Assembly (NCBI GenBank): GCA_020355945.1
Contig: CP070627.1
Coordinates: forward strand, 917,151 to 927,846
Direction of reading: 5' to 3'
DNA: 10,696 nt
DNA from: Candidatus Aminicenantota bacterium
GTDB taxonomy: Bacteria; Acidobacteriota; Aminicenantia; UBA2199
Under the pieces are notes generated by a model that saw nothing but the letters and a program-made list of their open reading frames with translations, did no database searches and was not told the DNA's origin. This document shows, in pieces, positions 6,209 to 10,696 of this stretch; positions within the stretch are counted from its first letter, which is position 1; each line of letters starts with the position of its first letter. Position numbers and translations under genes: made by a program.

Positions 6209-8410
6209 TTACTCACCTAAATAAATGATTAATTTGTCATGTACCAGGACCGCCATGTCCCGGATGTTATCACCATTGATATCCCCGGTCCCAACAGCAT
6301 GAGGCTCATAAACAGCAACAGCTTCATGAAACCCAGGGTCCTGGAAGACCTCAAATACCAACTCTCCCACCAATTCCTGACCTCGTATACCCACTAACTC
6401 CACAGAACGATTATTAGAATCCAACATCGCTAACATTTTCTTCCCCGGACTTCCCAACATTACCGGCACAACAGCCCAAAGTGATACCTTCTCTCCCCGA
6501 GACGTATACTCCCCTATAATCTTAAGACTCAATGCACTCCCTTTTTCCTGGAGCCATTGTACCTCTGAAACGCCCACCAATAAAAGCCCGGTACGGTCCT
6601 TTAAGCGAAGAGGCGCCAAACCCACAATATCCTTAAGCCCCTCCCTGAAATGAATAGGAATCGGACGCTTTTTCCCCAAAGCAGAAAACCAGACCAAATC
6701 CTGGTTCGCTTCATCATAAGCCATGTAACCAGGCCTTTTTTGCTGGTCTGAAAAACGACAGGCAACGGATAAACGCGCTGATTTCCGACCGGGATTCAGT
6801 TGACCTTTGACCTGGAACTTCCCTTCTTGCCATTGATAAAGTCGAGCCACCCGACCTTCACTGACCAATACCCGGGGATTGCTTGCCGAACCAACTACAT
6901 TTACCGCCTTTGCCTCCAGGGCTAAACTCATGGCCCGAAAATGATCAGGCTGCAAAGATGAAAGCTTTTCCCCTAAGACCCGGTATACCACCGGCCGCTC
7001 ATAAGCCATAAACAAAATAATCATCCAATGATTTTTACCACCCAACGGAACCACCTCTATTTCCTGCGGCGCATTGACAATAGAAAGATCATGAGTCTGC
7101 AAAGGCCCGGAACCGGGATTTTTCGAATCAAAAACCTGCAACTGGAATCCCTTGTCCTTGAATATTGCAAAAACAGTAGAAGGCTGCCCAACTGCCATGG
7201 CCAGCGGTTTCCCGGTTACCTTGAAAAACAAAGGAAACCGTTCCGGATTTTTTGCCTGGTGAAGTGCAATAGCCTTTTCCGCTGCACTAAACACCACCAG
7301 GTCCCCACTGGCTGTCCGTTTCATTGTTTTGATCGAGGTCAGCGAATCAAACCTGCGGGGTATTGGCTGCAGGCCTGAAGAGGCCCCCATATAAAGATGT
7401 ACCTGGCTGAGAAGCGGTGCCGCCACACAAAAATCACTGTACCCATCCTTGTTAAAATCCGCCGCCAACCACGTAGGAGCTTCCTTGCGCCCTACTCCCA
7501 ACAAGGGCAGCCGCTGGGGCAGGACAGCTACCTGGTCCAACAAATGACCCTGCTTCTTTTGATTAAATCCATAAAGGCGCAGAATTATCCCATTTTTAAG
7601 TAAAACAGCCAGTTGATCACTACTTTCTTCTCCACCCGGTTTAACTTTTTTTAACGCCCGAATAGGCGGCAGAACCAGTGTTTCCTCCCATCCGAATTCC
7701 CCCTTGCCAATACCCATTCGTACTCGAAGAGAACCTATTTTACTACCAAAATAAAAAAGCAGGTCTTGCCGGTGATCGCCATTAATATCAGCCGTAATTG
7801 CCGCCTGGCAGCCGCTGGCAGAGAAGTCCAGGGGAGTGTGAGTCTTAAATTCCCCGGTTCCGCTATTCCAGAGAATTTCAGCATCTTCCTTCCGACAGAT
7901 CAAAATATCCATGTGGGTGTCGCCATCCAGGTCCGCAATGGCCAGGGTTACCAGATCAGTGACACCTTTAATTAATTGCGAGACCGCTTCCCCAAACGAT
8001 CCGTCGGTCTCCTGGATATGAATCACCAGCCCCAACTGATCCCCAATACTTACTATATCAGGGCGTTGATCGCCATTCACATCTGCCACCTGGAATGTTT
8101 TGGTCCACTGGTCCAATACAAACCCTTTGTTGATAAACCGCTCGTCTAACCGGGGGAATTCCTGCTGCGAAGATGTCGAAGGAAGACGAATCAACACTTC
8201 CAGCCGGGAAACCTTATTATCCAGGAAAAGGATATCATCCAGGTTGTCCTGGTTCATATCACGGATGGTGAGATAGGAGGTGTCATTTTTGAATTGAAAG
8301 ATCTCCATGGCCCCAAAACCAAAATCCCGCCGGGATACACGTTGGTCCCCTAAACAAGGAACAATACCAACAATCAACAAAACCATTATGCTTATTATAC
8401 GTTTTCTCAT
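6209..8410 (-). CDS. Exported FG-GAP/VCBS-repeat protein, probable beta-propeller
   Basis: This 733-residue protein begins MRKRIISIMVLLIVGIVPCLG, a signal peptide of about 21 residues, so it is exported. Six calcium-binding motifs of the FG-GAP/VCBS type (DxNxDxxxD) are visible, starting at D51 (DMNQDNLDD), D110 (DVNGDQRPD), D160 (DLDGDTHMD), D208 (DINGDHRQD), D318 (DFNKDGYSD) and D710 (DINGDNIRD). The first four are spaced 48-59 residues apart, as in propeller blades. Residues 330-700 lack intact motifs but keep short beta-rich segments, so degenerate blades are likely. The last motif lies only 15 residues from the C-terminus, which may close the propeller on itself. There is no transmembrane anchor or sorting tail after it. 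The start has only a weak ribosome site (GAGTGG). It follows the upstream secreted-protein gene by 32 nt, so both are probably cotranscribed. Binding partner or enzymatic role is unknown. Confidence 0.85.
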   Translation of the reverse strand: MRKRIISIMVLLIVGIVPCLGDQRVSRRDFGFGAMEIFQFKNDTSYLTIRDMNQDNLDDILFLDNKVSRLEVLIRLPSTSSQQEFPRLDERFINKGFVLDQWTKTFQVADVNGDQRPDIVSIGDQLGLVIHIQETDGSFGEAVSQLIKGVTDLVTLAIADLDGDTHMDILICRKEDAEILWNSGTGEFKTHTPLDFSASGCQAAITADINGDHRQDLLFYFGSKIGSLRVRMGIGKGEFGWEETLVLPPIRALKKVKPGGEESSDQLAVLLKNGIILRLYGFNQKKQGHLLDQVAVLPQRLPLLGVGRKEAPTWLAADFNKDGYSDFCVAAPLLSQVHLYMGASSGLQPIPRRFDSLTSIKTMKRTASGDLVVFSAAEKAIALHQAKNPERFPLFFKVTGKPLAMAVGQPSTVFAIFKDKGFQLQVFDSKNPGSGPLQTHDLSIVNAPQEIEVVPLGGKNHWMIILFMAYERPVVYRVLGEKLSSLQPDHFRAMSLALEAKAVNVVGSASNPRVLVSEGRVARLYQWQEGKFQVKGQLNPGRKSARLSVACRFSDQQKRPGYMAYDEANQDLVWFSALGKKRPIPIHFREGLKDIVGLAPLRLKDRTGLLLVGVSEVQWLQEKGSALSLKIIGEYTSRGEKVSLWAVVPVMLGSPGKKMLAMLDSNNRSVELVGIRGQELVGELVFEVFQDPGFHEAVAVYEPHAVGTGDINGDNIRDMAVLVHDKLIIYLGE

Positions 8411-8442
8411 GGGCCACTCAAGCGTTTTATTTTCAATTTTTT

Positions 8443-10305
8443 TTATTTCTTTTCCCGGTATTGGAAAATTCCCCGGCTGCTCAGGTCATTCCCATCGAAC
8501 CGGGTATAACTAACTCCCCTACCAAAAAAGGAAGCCATAAAATCAACCGGGGGGAGCCGGTCAAACCGGAGATTATCAAAGAATTCCGTTAGCGGACTGG
8601 GTTCACTTTTTTCTTTGTCCTGTTGGCTTTCCATTTTTAGTGTCTGGATCATCAGCGGATTTTTGAAAAGTTCCAACATTGGGCGGAGGAGCCGGGAGAT
8701 GTCTGTGATAGCAAAGCCCACCGCATCATCCGGTACCTGGCGTATCAAGGTAGTATAACTGGGATGTTGATAAAATGTATTGGTACTGCTCTTCCTGGTG
8801 GTGGAGGCAGCCTGGATCAAGCTGCGAACCAATTTTTCAGTACCGAATACCAGGGCGCCATCCACCACTGAAACCCCTATATAGGCAGGTTCCTGCAGGG
8901 GCTCTTTGGCTTGTTGGGGTAGGGTAGGTCCCGGTTCCACTGGTCCGGTTTTAAAACTGTACAGCTTGTGACCGTGCAGTTCATAAATTTCCAGGCGGTC
9001 CTGCATCTGCGCCTTCAAAGGGGTACCTTCACCAAAAAGTTTAACCAACAGCTTTTCCATTGCCTCGGCTTGACGCAGTTGTAAGGCAAGAAGCTCTTGT
9101 TTTTTCATGCCTTCCATCCGGGCAAATGTCGTAATTAAGGTGCCCAGGTTCCCAAAAATATCCCGGGATAAATCAATTTGGTACATTCCTCCAAACATAC
9201 CTTCAGCCGCCTGAAGGTACTGCACAGTTTGGGGATCAATTGCTTTTAATATCTCCGGGAGTTCTTTCCACAACGCATTAAAATCCAGCCGCATGACTTG
9301 ATACGTATAGACATCATCCGGTACATAAGCCAGCCGATGTTTGGGGGGCAATTGCTCCCTGCTCAACAATGTCCATAATCCCTTGTTTCCCCCGGCGCCC
9401 GTGGTTTTTATATGGAACTGGAATTCCATGGCTTCGGGTTTTAGAATGAAGTCCACCGTAATGTGTTTCAAATGGTCCAGTCCCAGGGCTTTCAAAATAA
9501 CAGCAGGAGGAATATCCGGTTCCCCGGGTGTAGGGGATTCAATTTCTTCAGTCCCGGGTTCTTGTTCTTCAATAGGTGACTGGCTTTCCTCTTCAAATAT
9601 GTCCGCTATAAACCGGCTGGTTATGCGAAGGTGTAGGGTTGGCGGGCCGGCAGGAGTTTTTGGTAATTCATTTTTAAGTCGCACGATGCAGCGCTCTACC
9701 CACTCCCGGTTACTGCCGGTGATCATCGTCCCCCCATAAAATGCACTCCATTCCGATTCCTTGACCCCGGGTGCTACGGTCTCGTCGCTTCGATACAATT
9801 CAACTCCCTGGAACATTTGTTTCTGTGGAACAGACTGGTCTTCATCCAATTCAGCCATTCGTTCATCAATTTCCATACCCTTCAAGTAATCCGGTTTATC
9901 CATGGCGGCAGCGATGAAAAAATTTGTTTTACCCTCTTTACCGGGCAGGGAAATTCCCACCACCAATTCCTTTTTCAACAGCTTCAACCCCTCCCAGAGT
10001 AAATGGGATAATGCTTTATTGTTGGGTTTTTCACCATAAACCGAATGCAAAAGAGTTTTTTTAAGAGCCTCTGCCAGGCTCTGGTTATTGAGAAAGGGCT
10101 TCATTTCTTTACTGTTCCACAATTGCCCGAGGCTGGATCGTTCGATGGCTTTTATAAAATCCGACACATTGGACACCCGGATAATGAAAACCGATGAGTC
10201 TATTAAATCCTGGCGTTCATAGGCCTGGACCGGGGATATTGATACACTTAGCAGTAGGAAAGCCAGGATTAAAAATAAGCTCATAAAAGGTATCTTTTTA
10301 TTCAT
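8443..10305 (-). CDS. Exported protein of unknown function, internally duplicated, DUF3352-like
   Basis: This 620-residue protein has a clear signal peptide (residues 1-28, MNKKIPFMSLFLILAFLLLS then VSISPVQA, cleavage likely after VQA). I see no catalytic motif. Two similar modules are suggested. Each opens with a short strand and helix (DSSVFIIRVSNVSDFIKAIE at 36-55; DDVYTYQVMRLDFNALWKEL at 330-349) and ends with a Gly-turn-strand-helix (YGGTMITGSNREWVERC at 190-206; VDGALVFGTEKLVRSLI at 481-497). A third opening follows at 526 (DDAVGFAITDISRLL). An acidic Pro/Glu-rich linker (238-267) separates the modules. The layout resembles DUF3352-type envelope proteins, from memory only. ATG 10305 is chosen because AAGGAG lies 9 nt upstream and a signal peptide starts there; a longer in-frame reading to 10458 runs through the protease gene in another frame. 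It overlaps the protease stop by 8 nt, implying translational coupling. Confidence 0.85.
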   Translation of the reverse strand: MNKKIPFMSLFLILAFLLLSVSISPVQAYERQDLIDSSVFIIRVSNVSDFIKAIERSSLGQLWNSKEMKPFLNNQSLAEALKKTLLHSVYGEKPNNKALSHLLWEGLKLLKKELVVGISLPGKEGKTNFFIAAAMDKPDYLKGMEIDERMAELDEDQSVPQKQMFQGVELYRSDETVAPGVKESEWSAFYGGTMITGSNREWVERCIVRLKNELPKTPAGPPTLHLRITSRFIADIFEEESQSPIEEQEPGTEEIESPTPGEPDIPPAVILKALGLDHLKHITVDFILKPEAMEFQFHIKTTGAGGNKGLWTLLSREQLPPKHRLAYVPDDVYTYQVMRLDFNALWKELPEILKAIDPQTVQYLQAAEGMFGGMYQIDLSRDIFGNLGTLITTFARMEGMKKQELLALQLRQAEAMEKLLVKLFGEGTPLKAQMQDRLEIYELHGHKLYSFKTGPVEPGPTLPQQAKEPLQEPAYIGVSVVDGALVFGTEKLVRSLIQAASTTRKSSTNTFYQHPSYTTLIRQVPDDAVGFAITDISRLLRPMLELFKNPLMIQTLKMESQQDKEKSEPSPLTEFFDNLRFDRLPPVDFMASFFGRGVSYTRFDGNDLSSRGIFQYREKK

Positions 10306-10696
10306 TCTTTTTTTCTCCTTTTTCAGTATTTTCTCTATTCTTTTGGGGATTTGCAGGGGGTATTGAGTAAACATAGCCGGATAGGGGGTTGGTTTCGTTA
10401 TAAGCAAAGGCATCGATATGATCCAGGATATACTTGACATGGCGAATAGGGATGGCAAAATTCAGTCCCTGCATCGAGCGTATGCCCATATTAATTACCC
10501 CGATCACCTGTCCGCTGCTGTTAAAGAGCGGTCCCCCGGAATTGCCGGGATTAACTGATGCGTCTATCTGCAGGTAGAGTTTCCCCCCGAAATTCCTGGC
10601 GGTATGGCTGATTACTCCCTCGGTAACGGAACGTTCCAGGCCCAGGGGGTTTCCAATAACAAATATTTTTTCACCCACCCGGGGGATCTCTCCCGG
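10298..10696 (-). CDS. Trypsin-like serine protease (HtrA/DegP-type, S1C), C-terminal part, runs off right edge
   Basis: The last 132 residues of a trypsin-fold protease are present; the start and the catalytic His and Asp lie beyond the right edge. Visible family signatures are VIGNPLGLERSVTEGVIS and the nucleophile motif DASVNPGNSGGPL, with the catalytic Ser at residue 53 of this fragment. GQVIGVINMG and GLNFAIPI then form the last beta-barrel strands. After the barrel there are only about 40 residues, ending in a charged, Asn/Lys/Glu-rich tail (NPQKNRENTEKGEKKNE). So there is no C-terminal PDZ domain, unlike DegP or DegS. The reading continues in frame to the window edge (PGEIPR before VGEK), so the GTG at 10678 is internal and not the start. 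The stop overlaps the next gene by 8 nt (ATGAATAA). The likely role is periplasmic protein quality control or processing. Confidence 0.9.
   Translation of the reverse strand, partial: PGEIPRVGEKIFVIGNPLGLERSVTEGVISHTARNFGGKLYLQIDASVNPGNSGGPLFNSSGQVIGVINMGIRSMQGLNFAIPIRHVKYILDHIDAFAYNETNPLSGYVYSIPPANPQKNRENTEKGEKKNE
10315..10320 (-). promoter_or_regulatory. Ribosome binding site fixing the secreted-protein start
   Basis: AAGGAG on the minus strand, 9 nt before ATG 10305 and inside the 3' end of the protease gene. It supports the start that exposes the signal peptide. Confidence 0.6.

Noticed and set aside
9341..9739. Plus-strand 132-codon reading frame
   Set aside because: It is antisense to the exported duplicated protein, whose signal peptide, ribosome site and overlap with the protease are all consistent. 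The composition looks like a shadow frame.
10306..10458. Longer N-terminus for the exported 620-residue protein
   Set aside because: It would overlap the protease gene by 150 nt and bury the signal peptide. AAGGAG before ATG 10305 gives a better start.
10676..10678. GTG as the start of the serine protease
   Set aside because: The reading frame stays open to the window edge, and the trypsin fold needs the His and Asp residues encoded further upstream.

Overview
All seven protein-coding genes in this window lie on the minus strand, so transcription runs from high to low coordinates. Both edges cut through a gene. I see no RNA genes, CRISPR arrays or transposases. The signal peptides and the HtrA-type protease point to a cell with an export pathway, most likely a Gram-negative envelope. 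Short dispersed GC-rich palindromes between genes suggest an uncultured environmental bacterium. I cannot fix the phylum from the sequence; an Acidobacteriota/Aminicenantes-like lineage is only a weak guess.

Right part (10696 down to 6209): an envelope or secretion cluster. It opens with the 3' end of a trypsin-like serine protease of the HtrA/DegP family that has no PDZ domain after its protease domain. This overlaps by 8 nt an exported 620-residue protein with an apparent internal duplication (DUF3352-like). After a 32-nt gap comes a 733-residue exported protein with six FG-GAP/VCBS-type calcium-binding motifs, probably a beta-propeller. The tight spacing suggests one operon.

Left part (6110 down to 1): a purine-catabolism cluster. 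xdhA (two [2Fe-2S] clusters plus FAD domain) and xdhB (molybdopterin subunit) form a complete bipartite xanthine dehydrogenase, with stop and start codons overlapping. After a 183-nt AT-rich gap comes an allantoinase-family amidohydrolase with a complete metal-binding set. After another gap comes the start of a second, different molybdopterin subunit of the xanthine dehydrogenase/aldehyde oxidase family, running off the left edge. Together these suggest hypoxanthine/xanthine oxidation and downstream ring opening of ureides. No uricase or allantoin-forming gene is visible here.

The most interesting non-coding structure is a pair of near-identical palindromic elements (about 677-739 and 6137-6200). 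They lie in opposite orientation just outside the xdhA-xdhB-allantoinase block and bracket it like outward-facing inverted repeats. A second oddity is a Pro/Gly-rich insertion in the XdhA interdomain linker, encoded by DNA that carries a G-quadruplex-type motif.
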